From Candidatus Poseidoniaceae archaeon (lineage in GTDB: Archaea > Thermoplasmatota > Poseidoniia > Poseidoniales > Poseidoniaceae), in the NCBI GenBank assembly GCA_016777125.1, contig JADHSC010000018.1, positions 1 to 34,888 on the forward strand: DNA of 34,888 nucleotides. The letters run 5' to 3'. A program made the translations under genes and the position numbers. The notes beneath the pieces are model-generated. The model saw nothing but the letters and a program-made list of their open reading frames with translations, did not search any database and had not been told where the DNA came from. Positions 26,518-33,216 of this stretch are shown piece by piece (the stretch's first letter is position 1; each line of letters opens with the position of its first letter).

Positions 26518-27447
26518 ATGTCTGGACTTAAGAGAACACTTTGCGTTTTGACCCTTTATCTAGCCTCAATCTTGCTTGTAGCAGTTCCTGCACAAGCACA
26601 GTTGCCTACTGCAGCGGTCTCGATTACGTGTGCTCCTGCAGAAATTAAGGTTGACGTCAAGCCAGGTTCAACCCTTGTCGGATTTACAACATGTACTGCG
26701 ACGAACCCTACTGCATACATCGAAAAGATTGCATTATCTGTTACATCAGATGGACTTGCAGCGGCATCTCCCGGCGATATTTATGTCGGTGGCGGTCAAT
26801 CAGAGGACTTCCAAGTTGTAGTCCGGGCTCAACCATTCATGACCATGCAAGCAAGAAGTTTGGTTGTTCAAGGAAGTGTCCAAGAGATCAGCGGAGTACC
26901 TCCTGCTAACGTCGCAACATCTGGAGCTTCAATGATCGTTTCAATCACCCAATTCGCACTCTTGCAAGTTGAAGCAGTCGAGCCTTTCGTTCAACTTATG
27001 CCAAAGACCGACAAGGACTTTGAATTCAAGGTCTACAATCTAGGAAATCAATTCGATTTCATGAAGGTTGGTATCTCCGAGAGTTCCCGTGAGAATCTCG
27101 AAGATGCAGGATTCAACATCAACATCCCAATCAGCAAGGTCAACGTTGAACCAATGGTTGCTCCTGCTAAGGTCCGAATCCAAATTCGTACTCCTAAGAC
27201 ACAAGGATGGACAGATGCTTACCACACCCTCGATTTCTACGCTGAGTCTGATTTCTCCTGTAAGAACGGTGGTTGTGACCGTGAATCACAAATGATTACA
27301 ATTTATGTCCGTGGTGTTTATCTCCCAGGCTTCGAAATCATCCCAGCACTTTCCATGGTTGCTCTTGCAGCAGCAGTCGCAGGTCGTCGGTTCTTAGGAT
27401 CTGAGGATGAAGAAGGTGAGTGGCGAGAAGCCGCTCCTGGACTCTAA
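26518..27447 (+). CDS. Secreted surface protein with PGF-CTERM-like C-terminus
   Basis: 309 residues. A signal peptide (LKRTLCVLTLYLASILLVAVPAQAQ) is followed by beta-rich domains, the first with a CxxxxxxV...TTCTATNPT pattern like an Ig or NEW3-type fold, and a Cys pair CKNGGC. Near residue 270 the sequence LPGFEIIPALSMVALAAAVAGRR has the PGF tripeptide, hydrophobic segment and RR of PGF-CTERM signals that archaeosortase A cleaves. Unusually, 15 more residues (GSEDEEGEWREAAPGL region) follow the basic stop. An in-frame GTG at 26509 would add three residues. No partner archaeosortase is in the window. Confidence 0.72.
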   Translation: MSGLKRTLCVLTLYLASILLVAVPAQAQLPTAAVSITCAPAEIKVDVKPGSTLVGFTTCTATNPTAYIEKIALSVTSDGLAAASPGDIYVGGGQSEDFQVVVRAQPFMTMQARSLVVQGSVQEISGVPPANVATSGASMIVSITQFALLQVEAVEPFVQLMPKTDKDFEFKVYNLGNQFDFMKVGISESSRENLEDAGFNINIPISKVNVEPMVAPAKVRIQIRTPKTQGWTDAYHTLDFYAESDFSCKNGGCDRESQMITIYVRGVYLPGFEIIPALSMVALAAAVAGRRFLGSEDEEGEWREAAPGL

Positions 27448-27528
27448 CTGCTGAAAAACGTACTACCCTCGCTCGTATCGGGGTTGGGTTCTTAACCTCC
27501 CCATGCGACGAATATATGAGATGAGCAA

Positions 27529-28806
27529 ATGAGTGGGCTACTAAGCAAGGCGAATGCCGCTGAAGAAACTGTAGAAAACGAAGCAAAAGGCGAAACAGTT
27601 GCCGAAGTACTACCAGCTGTCCAGGAAGGAGGCGGCCCTGACATACCAACTCTGTTGAAGACAGGTGGTTGGGTCATTATTATCATCGGTGGTTTGCTTT
27701 CACTCCAAGGTGGTTCTTGGGGAATTGTAGTTGTCCTTGTCGTTCTAGTGCTTGGAATAGGAGCACTATATGGGGGGCAAGCTCTTTCGGAAGAAGGCGT
27801 TAATCCAACAAAAATGGGTATCGCTGCTGCATTGGCGATCCTCTTGACTGTAGGGCCCTATGGCATTGGTATTTTCATTGGGGCTCCCGATACCTTTGCT
27901 ATCGCAGAACTTGAATACGATGAGGATGACAATGAACTTTCTTTCAAGGTCTTAGGAGGTATTGATGAAGCGACAGCTACAATCAATACCATCTCCTCCA
28001 CAGGAGTCGAGACAGAAGTTTGGTCGGGTTCAAAATCACTTGGTGACAATGGCGCACGATTCAAGATTTCTATTGAAGATTTCTTTGAAGGAAATAGCGA
28101 TACGTGTATTTATTGTGAAGATTCCACTTTGGTTGATTATCAACTGGTGGTTGATGATGGGGAAGGTACGTCTTCTACCATTGACCTCAACCCTGGATTT
28201 ACTACTCGAGAGGTTCTTCACGCAGGTGTGCAAATTCAAGATCATATGACGAGCGAAAACTCAGGTACAGGTACGTCAGGATCTACTACAACAGTAATTG
28301 ATGGACTAATCATTGACGTTCTTGCAGGAATCATGCCTGATGATCATGAGCCTCTCGATGGTGGCCTTCACAGTATGTCTACTGGTGAAGAGGATGCTGG
28401 GACTCTTGGAATCGTTCAAGGAGATTACACACTTGAACTCTCTGTTCTGAAGGGAACCACCAAAAAATGGAGTCATCCAACTGTCTCAGTAGATGGATAT
28501 GCCGCTTCATACAACTCTGGTGGTGAATTCAAGAACGGAGAAATGACAACTTGGCTTAGAATGGGTGGGACTTCAACAGATGAGAATGGTATTCTTTTCC
28601 TCCATGAAGATGATTTCTACGACGGTGACGGATGTTACACCTTCGAAATTAAGATTACAAACTCATTCTATGTTGACAATGTATTAGACGAAGAAGTAGA
28701 TACTGATTCAATCCTTCTCGAATCTCGAATGTCTTGGGAACTTCAGTTTGATAAGTACAATGACGACGATGGTGGACCGAGCGCCCGTACCTACGATGCA
28801 TGTTGA
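27529..28806 (+). CDS. Membrane protein with large Asp-rich extracytoplasmic domain, function unknown
   Basis: 425 residues. After an acidic N-terminal stretch, three membrane segments lie at about 47-60, 63-83 and 96-118. The rest (from residue 120) is a beta-rich, Asp/Gly/Ser-rich ectodomain with CIYCEDS and DGDGCYTFEI and ends with Cys. A TATA-like GAATATATG lies about 15 nt before the ATG. Not a recognised family; it follows the PGF-CTERM gene and looks like a second surface protein of the same cluster. Confidence 0.7.
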   Translation: MSGLLSKANAAEETVENEAKGETVAEVLPAVQEGGGPDIPTLLKTGGWVIIIIGGLLSLQGGSWGIVVVLVVLVLGIGALYGGQALSEEGVNPTKMGIAAALAILLTVGPYGIGIFIGAPDTFAIAELEYDEDDNELSFKVLGGIDEATATINTISSTGVETEVWSGSKSLGDNGARFKISIEDFFEGNSDTCIYCEDSTLVDYQLVVDDGEGTSSTIDLNPGFTTREVLHAGVQIQDHMTSENSGTGTSGSTTTVIDGLIIDVLAGIMPDDHEPLDGGLHSMSTGEEDAGTLGIVQGDYTLELSVLKGTTKKWSHPTVSVDGYAASYNSGGEFKNGEMTTWLRMGGTSTDENGILFLHEDDFYDGDGCYTFEIKITNSFYVDNVLDEEVDTDSILLESRMSWELQFDKYNDDDGGPSARTYDAC

Positions 28807-28916
28807 ATTCTCGGATCTCAACTTCACATTCTGATATATTTCGAGAAAAACCTCCATGTACAACCTATTCAGATTCCTGTAATGAATGCGATTATACCTG
28901 TGATGAGGAGAATTAG
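28800..28916 (+). CDS. Possible 38-residue Cys-rich microprotein
   Basis: An ATG at 28800 overlaps the stop of the preceding gene (ATGTTGA) and opens 38 codons ending at TAG. The C-terminus has four cysteines within 21 residues (PPCTTYSDSCNECDYTC) and is acidic. The arrangement resembles a translationally coupled small gene with a zinc- or disulfide-knuckle, but the reading frame is short and chance is possible; a frameshifted tail of the preceding protein is an alternative, since that protein also ends in Asp-Ala-Cys. Confidence 0.25.
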   Translation: MLNSRISTSHSDIFREKPPCTTYSDSCNECDYTCDEEN

Positions 28917-28932
28917 GTATTATTTACCAACT

Positions 28933-28973
28933 GGTGGCGGTTCGACCGCAATGACATGCATAGATGTACCACC
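28933..28973 (+). other. Foldable intergenic segment (three possible helices)
   Basis: GGTGG (28933-28937) pairs with CCACC (28969-28973). Inside, CGGT-TCG-ACCG (28938-28948) and ACAT-GCATAG-ATGT (28954-28967) could each form a hairpin, giving a small three-way junction in the 236-nt gap before the 29043 gene. Not matched to any known RNA; the helices are short. Confidence 0.2.
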
Positions 28974-29042
28974 TGAACGGATTGGATATTAATTTGGAAA
29001 GCATTAAAAATGAGAAGATGCTATTAGAAAACAACGGCAGTA

Positions 29043-29279
29043 ATGTACGTATTGTTGGTCGTTCTACTCTTGAGCGGTAACGTCGGTATTATGATCGCTG
29101 TTGGGTTGCTGTACAATAATTACCTTTGGTGGCAAAAGGGTTTTCAATCTCGTGAAATCCATTTATTCATCAATGCTGCATCAATTCTTTTTCTTGCTGT
29201 TTACATCTTATTACACAGCAAAGTAAGACAAAACGAAGAGAGAAAGTTAAGAGAATTAGATATTAAGGAAATATTTTGA
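29043..29279 (+). CDS. Small two-TM membrane protein, function unknown
   Basis: 78 residues: TM at about 2-24, second TM near 42-60, and a highly charged C-terminal tail (KVRQNEERKLRELDIKEIF) likely to be cytoplasmic. The gene is AT-rich compared with its neighbours. No ribosome-binding site is clear. It lies directly left of the first inverted-repeat copy at 29298 and outside that element. No recognised family. Confidence 0.5.
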   Translation: MYVLLVVLLLSGNVGIMIAVGLLYNNYLWWQKGFQSREIHLFINAASILFLAVYILLHSKVRQNEERKLRELDIKEIF

Positions 29280-29297
29280 TTTGTAAATACCTGAGCA

Positions 29298-29331
29298 ATG
29301 GGTAGCGTCTGACAAGACCCACTGCAAGCCC
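29298..29331 (-). repeat. Left copy of a 34-nt inverted repeat pair
   Basis: On the minus strand this matches 31595-31628 of the plus strand at 28 of 34 positions. The outer 15 bases are identical (TCAGACGCTACCCAT when read toward the outside), as are GGGCT and GCAGTGGG in the inner half; most mismatches are in a five-base centre. The copies bracket about 2.3 kb holding four small membrane-protein genes. It could be a terminal inverted repeat or a duplicated regulatory/RNA element. No flanking target duplication is seen. Confidence 0.65.
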
Positions 29332-29432
29332 TCTGATGAGGTCAAAAAGAATCATTGGGTTTGTGCATTGACCCTTTGATTCGCTAGAATAATGATTGAA
29401 TCAATGGCTAATTGTTCAGGAAAAAGGCGATG

Positions 29433-29816
29433 TCATCCATTTTTAGCACGGAGGTAGATGAATAAGAAGAAGGCTACAAGGAGACAGATGTAGATGACCC
29501 AAGGAACCGACATTTGTTTCGTGCTCGCTTGCTTTTTTTGTTCCTTCTCTCCATCAATCTTGGATGAGGGATCCCCCCCACTCAATTCCGTTTCATTTTT
29601 GGTGGGGCCAGTGAGTGACTTGACAACCTCTGCGAGTACAACCACGACCAAAAAAACGCCACAAATTGGAACGAAGAAAAACACAGCGTAAGCCGGGCTC
29701 ACGCCTGAATCGATAAAGTCCGATACTACTGTGAGAAACCAAATTCCAATACCAATGGCTCCAGCAAGAAAGAGGATGCTCAGCGTTGACGTGTCTCCTT
29801 TTCCATCCTGTGACAT
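29433..29816 (-). CDS. Three-TM membrane protein, function unknown
   Basis: 127 residues with membrane segments at about 12-30, 43-66 and 105-122, separated by a charged loop (KNETELSGGDPSSKIDGEKEQKK). GAGGAG lies two bases before the ATG and a TATA-like AGATATAC about 15-20 nt upstream. Only minus-strand gene inside the inverted-repeat interval. No recognised family. Confidence 0.6.
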   Translation of the reverse strand: MSQDGKGDTSTLSILFLAGAIGIGIWFLTVVSDFIDSGVSPAYAVFFFVPICGVFLVVVVLAEVVKSLTGPTKNETELSGGDPSSKIDGEKEQKKQASTKQMSVPWVIYICLLVAFFLFIYLRAKNG

Positions 29817-29839
29817 AACTCCTCATTGTATATCTTCTA

Positions 29840-29865
29840 ATTGACAATTCCTCCTACATGTCAAT
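29840..29865. repeat. Perfect 7-bp inverted repeat with 12-nt spacer
   Basis: ATTGACA (29840-29846) and TGTCAAT (29859-29865) are perfectly complementary. It lies 24 nt upstream of the minus-strand gene at 29816 and could be an operator for it or a hairpin. Regulation is inference. Confidence 0.4.
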
Positions 29866-29897
29866 CAGAGGGTGCCCTTTGCTTACCCGTCCAAGCA

Positions 29898-29925
29898 GAC
29901 CGTACCCTCTGACTCGTATACGGTC
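29898..29925. repeat. Perfect 7-bp inverted repeat with 14-nt spacer
   Basis: GACCGTA (29898-29904) and TACGGTC (29919-29925) are perfectly complementary, followed at once by AAGGG-CCC-CCCTT. Hairpin-rich non-coding DNA between the divergent genes at 29816 and 30046. Confidence 0.4.
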
Positions 29926-29999
29926 GTAAGGGCCCCCCTTGCGATTATGAACAAGATAATTCGCCCCCAATTGAGAATTAATTACCGTCATCCCAACAT

Positions 30000-30022
30000 A
30001 AAACGTCCCCAAACTAAGATAT
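30000..30022 (+). promoter_or_regulatory. Promoter element, copy 1 (shared 23-nt motif with TATA-like end)
   Basis: AAAACGTCCCCAAAC followed by TAAGATAT. It matches 31167-31189 at 21 of 23 bases. From its last base to the in-frame ATG at 30046 is 24 nt, against 23 nt for the second copy, fitting a TATA box just before a leaderless start. The conserved CGTCCCC lies upstream of the BRE/TATA position, a likely regulator site. Confidence 0.65.
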
Positions 30023-30045
30023 GTAAGTCACAAATCTCGAGGTTT

Positions 30046-30768
30046 ATGCACAAAACATGGGTAAAGCGCGGCGGAATAATCTCAGCGATTGGAATCTTAC
30101 TTCTTGGATTGGGTGGAACGTGGATGTTTTCACCCATTTGGGATGATGATTGGAATTACTCAACGTATTCAACAGACATCTCCAGTGGAGACGAGGTTGT
30201 GATTGATAATTCTGGTCGAGATTACGGATGGCAAATTCTTGTCCCGAGCAATGGGACCGTTGACGCCGATGATGATGGTATCTTGGACGTGTGTCAAATT
30301 GGGATTTGGAACATCACCGTGATTCAAAATGGTGAGGATGTGACCAATTACACCACCGATACCCGTTGCGATGTCGGATTTTTTATGAAAGAAAATCCAG
30401 ATGAAGACCAATCCTACGTCCCCATTGCGAGAATTTGTCCTATGGATGAGGATCTAATTGATGAGGAATTTGAGGAGAGGCCCGCTGATGAAAATGGTCG
30501 TGAAAATTATGATTGCGCCAATGTAGAATACACCGTCCAAATCGAGGGAATAGACGGGGCCCTCCTGTATGACGAAGAAGCCCATGCTGACTATATCATT
30601 GGCGGTATTGGTTTGATAGCAGCAAGTGGTGGTGTGGTATCAGGAAGCCTTTGCTGTATCCTTCTTCCTGGCCTCCTTGTCCTGGTGATTGGCTTGTTCA
30701 AATCGGAACCTGAACCGGAGCTACTCCACCTCTCAATGCCCCAAAATGTGCAATCTCAAGATGAATAG
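30046..30768 (+). CDS. Membrane-anchored Asp/Cys-rich ectodomain protein, function unknown
   Basis: 240 residues from the ATG at 30046. The frame is open to 29872, but the shared promoter at 30000-30022 and the N-terminal anchor starting MHKTWVKRGGIISAIGILLL support the later start. TM1 is at 11-29, the ectodomain spans 30-182 with a calcium-like DADDDGILDVCQ (73-84) and Cys 83, 108, 131 and 157, and a second long hydrophobic part with Cys-Cys is at 183-217. The C-terminus is acidic. No recognised family; comparable in layout to the 27529 gene. Second-gene spacing to the next ORF is 32 nt. Confidence 0.65.
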   Translation: MHKTWVKRGGIISAIGILLLGLGGTWMFSPIWDDDWNYSTYSTDISSGDEVVIDNSGRDYGWQILVPSNGTVDADDDGILDVCQIGIWNITVIQNGEDVTNYTTDTRCDVGFFMKENPDEDQSYVPIARICPMDEDLIDEEFEERPADENGRENYDCANVEYTVQIEGIDGALLYDEEAHADYIIGGIGLIAASGGVVSGSLCCILLPGLLVLVIGLFKSEPEPELLHLSMPQNVQSQDE

Positions 30769-30800
30769 GTTTCATCAGATGTCAACTCGGATTGATTTCA

Positions 30801-31148
30801 ATGCTTGAATTCATCATCTTGCTTTTTTTGGTGGGAGGATACGTGCTCATCCATCGTAGAATCAATCCATATGTTGTGTTTGCAGTGGTGTTTGTTCTCG
30901 GCATACTTGGAGGTGGACGCAAAAACAGGAGAGACATCCTTGTGTCCGATGCACAAAGGATCCTCAATCGGTTGGCGATTGAGTCTGCTCATTTCAATCA
31001 ACTTCGCAGAGAACTATCTATGGGAGGTGGCCAACTCAGAAGAGCGTTGGATAGCCTGAAATATTCATCATATATTCAAGAAGAGAAAGTTGGCAACAAA
31101 GTCCTCTATTCCGTTCTATGGCAAAGGAGTGAGGAAAAGGAACAATGA
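30801..31148 (+). CDS. Membrane-bound winged-helix protein
   Basis: 115 residues from the ATG at 30801 (an in-frame TTG lies three codons upstream). Two N-terminal hydrophobic segments at about 2-16 and 22-37 are followed by basic residues (GGGRKNRR) and then a wHTH-like region of helices (DAQRILNRLAIE, FNQLRRELSM, GGQLRRALDSLKYSSYIQ) and a wing-like strand (EEKVGNKVLYSVLW). This resembles archaeal membrane-attached one-component regulators. It may control neighbouring genes, for example through the shared promoter motif; that is untested inference. Confidence 0.55.
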   Translation: MLEFIILLFLVGGYVLIHRRINPYVVFAVVFVLGILGGGRKNRRDILVSDAQRILNRLAIESAHFNQLRRELSMGGGQLRRALDSLKYSSYIQEEKVGNKVLYSVLWQRSEEKEQ

Positions 31149-31166
31149 ATATTCATTGATGATGAC

Positions 31167-31189
31167 AAAACGTCCCCAAACCAATATAT
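31167..31189 (+). promoter_or_regulatory. Promoter element, copy 2 (shared 23-nt motif with TATA box)
   Basis: AAAACGTCCCCAAAC then CAATATAT; 21 of 23 bases identical to 30000-30022. It ends 23 nt before the ATG of the TM2 gene at 31212 and begins 18 nt after the stop of the winged-helix gene. Suggests independent, co-regulated transcription of the TM2 gene. Confidence 0.7.
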
Positions 31190-31211
31190 CGCAAATAGCC
31201 ATCGGCAAATT

Positions 31212-31448
31212 ATGGAATCACAACAAATTCAGGAACTGAACTCGGAAAAAGACTGGCTCGTAACCCTTTTGCTTGCTATCTTCCTCGGGCCATTGGGTAT
31301 CGATCGTTTCTACGCTGGGCGAATCGTACTCGGCATCCTTAAACTCCTCACGTTTGGCTTCTTTTTGATATGGTGGGCCGTTGACATTGTTTTTGTCATC
31401 ACGGAAATTTACAAAGATGGAAACGGAATCAACATTACCAAAAATTGA
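31212..31448 (+). CDS. TM2-domain membrane protein
   Basis: 78 residues, a full TM2 domain. The family pattern is visible: LLLAIFLGPLGIDRFYAGRIVLGILKLL with the DRF motif at residues 31-33 and WWAVDIVFVI for the second segment. TM2 proteins are small two-TM proteins of unclear function found in bacteria, archaea and animals. Promoter copy 2 lies just upstream. It is the last gene before the right inverted-repeat copy. Confidence 0.85.
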   Translation: MESQQIQELNSEKDWLVTLLLAIFLGPLGIDRFYAGRIVLGILKLLTFGFFLIWWAVDIVFVITEIYKDGNGINITKN

Positions 31449-31765
31449 TTCGTCTGTGATTTAGCTTTTACCTCTAAGTATGCCGAGAGCAAAGCACATC
31501 AAGAAATGCTAATTCAATCTATGATTGGATTAGTTATGCAGTGAAGCAGAGGGTGTCACCATAACACCCATGCGTTCACAATGAACGAATCAATGGGCTC
31601 GCAGTGGGCTGCCTCAGACGCTACCCATGGAGTCGCCCACTCAAATTAGGTGTCCCCCTAAAGCGTGACTCGGATGACTCGTACGAAGTCAAGATTCATC
31701 AATTCAACCAGAGATGTTAGGTGAACCCTATCAATGAGGAGCCGTAGGGGCTCGCAGGCGTACTT
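31449..31765 (+). other. 317-nt non-coding stretch with a series of short perfect inverted repeats
   Basis: No convincing ORF. Perfect or near-perfect stems follow one another: GGGTGT/ACACCC (31551-31569), CGTTCA-CAA-TGAACG (31573-31587), GTGGGC/GCCCAC (31604-31640, containing most of the right repeat), TTAGG/CCTAA (31646-31661) and GACT..AGTC around CGTACG (31676-31690). ATGGG (31593-31597) and CCCAT (31624-31628) give an alternative pairing. It could be a structured RNA, terminator cluster or recombination site; I do not recognise a known RNA family. Confidence 0.4.
31595..31628 (+). repeat. Right copy of the 34-nt inverted repeat pair
   Basis: Plus-strand match to the reverse complement of 29298-29331 (28 of 34). 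A shorter related stretch, GGGGCTCGCAG, recurs at 31747-31757. The identical outer 15 bases (TCAGACGCTACCCAT) end at 31628. It lies inside the hairpin series described for 31449-31765. Confidence 0.65.
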
Positions 31766-32521
31766 GTGATACTCAAGAAATATGGAGACAGGAATGTCAT
31801 CGATTTATCCGAATGGGGCAGACCCTTCGCCCGAGTCATCGCACGGCTCCTCAAAGAAAAACCCATATCGGTGATTCAGGTAACAACTTTTCACCTTTTG
31901 CTCACCATATTCTGCGCCTGGCTGATTTTGGAAGGGAATACAATCATAGCATGCTTCTTACTTGTCGTGAAGGGAATTATTGATGCTGTTGACGGCGAAT
32001 TAGCTCGGATTCGTAAACGTCCGTCGCACGTAGGAAGGTATTGGGATACCGTCGCAGATACGATAGGTTTGGTTGCCGTCATGTGGGCATTTGGACGGCT
32101 CTATAGCTGGGAACCAATGCTCACATTCGCTCTCATTCTATCCACGTTATTCCAATATTCACTGTTCAATCACTATTCAATACTGATGAGAAACTTGGGC
32201 TCTGGTGATACGACAAGCCGTGTTGATGAACGAGAAAAGCCCGTCGCGTATCCTTGGGAAAAACAGTCTCACGTGAACTTTTTTCACATCATCTATCTTA
32301 TGGGTTTTAGTTGGCAAGACCGAATGATTTCAAATTTATCTGGACAAGGTTCCCCCAACCTTGGGTTTGAGTTAACTGTTTCTTCATCACTGGGATTCGG
32401 AATGCAGTCATTGATCATTTTTTCTCTGGCCCTGACTGAACATCTCAATTATCTTCCAGAACTTATCTTGGGCCTAAATATGGTGTTGATGACACTGGTG
32501 GTCCTTCGCAGTCGGATGTAG
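31766..32521 (+). CDS. CDP-alcohol phosphatidyltransferase family membrane enzyme
   Basis: 251 residues. The full catalytic motif D-x2-D-G-x2-A-R-x8-G-x3-D-x3-D is present: Asp73, Asp76, Gly77, Ala80, Arg81, Gly90, Asp94 and Asp98 (DAVDGELAR...GRYWDTVAD). The rest is mostly membrane segments. The family joins a CDP-activated lipid to an alcohol such as inositol phosphate, glycerol phosphate or serine in polar-lipid synthesis; the alcohol is not readable. The start is GTG with no clear ribosome-binding site. Confidence 0.88.
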   Translation: MILKKYGDRNVIDLSEWGRPFARVIARLLKEKPISVIQVTTFHLLLTIFCAWLILEGNTIIACFLLVVKGIIDAVDGELARIRKRPSHVGRYWDTVADTIGLVAVMWAFGRLYSWEPMLTFALILSTLFQYSLFNHYSILMRNLGSGDTTSRVDEREKPVAYPWEKQSHVNFFHIIYLMGFSWQDRMISNLSGQGSPNLGFELTVSSSLGFGMQSLIIFSLALTEHLNYLPELILGLNMVLMTLVVLRSRM

Positions 32522-32636
32522 TCAAAGAGAGAACATCTCGACGACAACGTTGGCTGAAGCAGCGACTCAATACAAGACCTTGCCGTCAGTAGTGCGAATG
32601 CTGAGGGTACTTGGACACCTGTGAAAGGACCTTCAT

Positions 32637-32828
32637 CTACTCTTCTTGGTCGTTTACAGCAACGCCCATCTGTTTAGCAAATGCTTCGTAATCTTCCTGA
32701 GTATCGAATTCAAGTGGAATGACCATCTGTTCCTGACAGTCTTGGCATTGATACCTTTGACCGACCATGAAGCCCATGTAGGGGTACACGCGGATTCCAT
32801 AGCAGTTAATGCAGACTCGGAAGGACAT
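32637..32828 (-). CDS. Small zinc-ribbon-like protein
   Basis: 63 residues from the ATG at 32828, just after the stop of the EF-hand gene (ten bases between). CINC (residues 6-9) and CQDC near residue 31 form a CxxC...CxxC zinc-binding pair, followed by an acidic helix with DTQEDYEAFAKQM. A longer frame to 32906 overlaps the EF-hand gene and is unlikely. A nucleic-acid- or protein-binding adaptor is possible; no family recognised. Confidence 0.6.
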   Translation of the reverse strand: MSFRVCINCYGIRVYPYMGFMVGQRYQCQDCQEQMVIPLEFDTQEDYEAFAKQMGVAVNDQEE

Positions 32829-32838
32829 CCTAAGCAAC

Positions 32839-33147
32839 TCATTCCTCTTCAGACATCGCTGTTTTGAGCTCGGAGAGATCAATACGATGGTCTCCATTGA
32901 CGTCAAATGCTTGAATCATTTGAGAAATCTGGCCCGGCGAGAGCATGTCTCCCAGCATATCACGAATGCCGTGGTGCAGTTCGGGCCCGTTGATGACTCC
33001 GTCGCTATCTGCATCAATTTTTTCAAACAATCCTTCGATTGTCATGTCTTTTTCATTCAATGCAGCCGTAAGCTTTGCCACGGCCTCACTTACGGTCCAG
33101 TTCTCTTCGCCCATGACCGATGGTGGCGTCCACAAATGAAAAACCAT
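32839..33147 (-). CDS. EF-hand calcium-binding protein
   Basis: 102 residues. Two EF-hand loops: DADSDGVINGPEL (about 45-57) and DVNGDHRIDLSEL (about 82-94), with the expected Asp/Asn at positions 1, 3 and 5 and Glu at 12. No signal peptide is seen, so a cytoplasmic calcium sensor or buffer is plausible. ATG at 33114 (MGEENWTV) is an alternative start. It lies 10 bases upstream of the zinc-ribbon gene in a two-gene operon. Confidence 0.75.
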   Translation of the reverse strand: MVFHLWTPPSVMGEENWTVSEAVAKLTAALNEKDMTIEGLFEKIDADSDGVINGPELHHGIRDMLGDMLSPGQISQMIQAFDVNGDHRIDLSELKTAMSEEE

Positions 33148-33216
33148 TCCGTCCTACAGGCTGAATTCACGCTCTCTCATCCATCTCCCCCAACACATGC
33201 TGCCCATTCTTTTTCA

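Noticed and set aside
29872-30045. Upstream 58-codon extension of the 30046 gene
   Set aside because: It contains the shared promoter element and hairpins, and the later ATG begins directly with the membrane anchor.
29298-31628. Insertion sequence or transposon with transposase
   Set aside because: No transposase, integrase or target-site duplication is seen; only the inverted repeats.
31551-31690. CRISPR array or integron attC sites
   Set aside because: The stems differ in sequence and there are no regularly spaced identical repeats or attC core motifs.
31449-31765. SRP RNA, RNase P RNA or 5S rRNA
   Set aside because: None of the characteristic conserved sequences of these RNAs was recognised.
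32809-33216. N-terminal 136-codon extension of the HEAT-repeat frame
   Set aside because: It lies antisense to the EF-hand and zinc-ribbon genes, whose motifs are much more convincing, and its residues have no repeat character.
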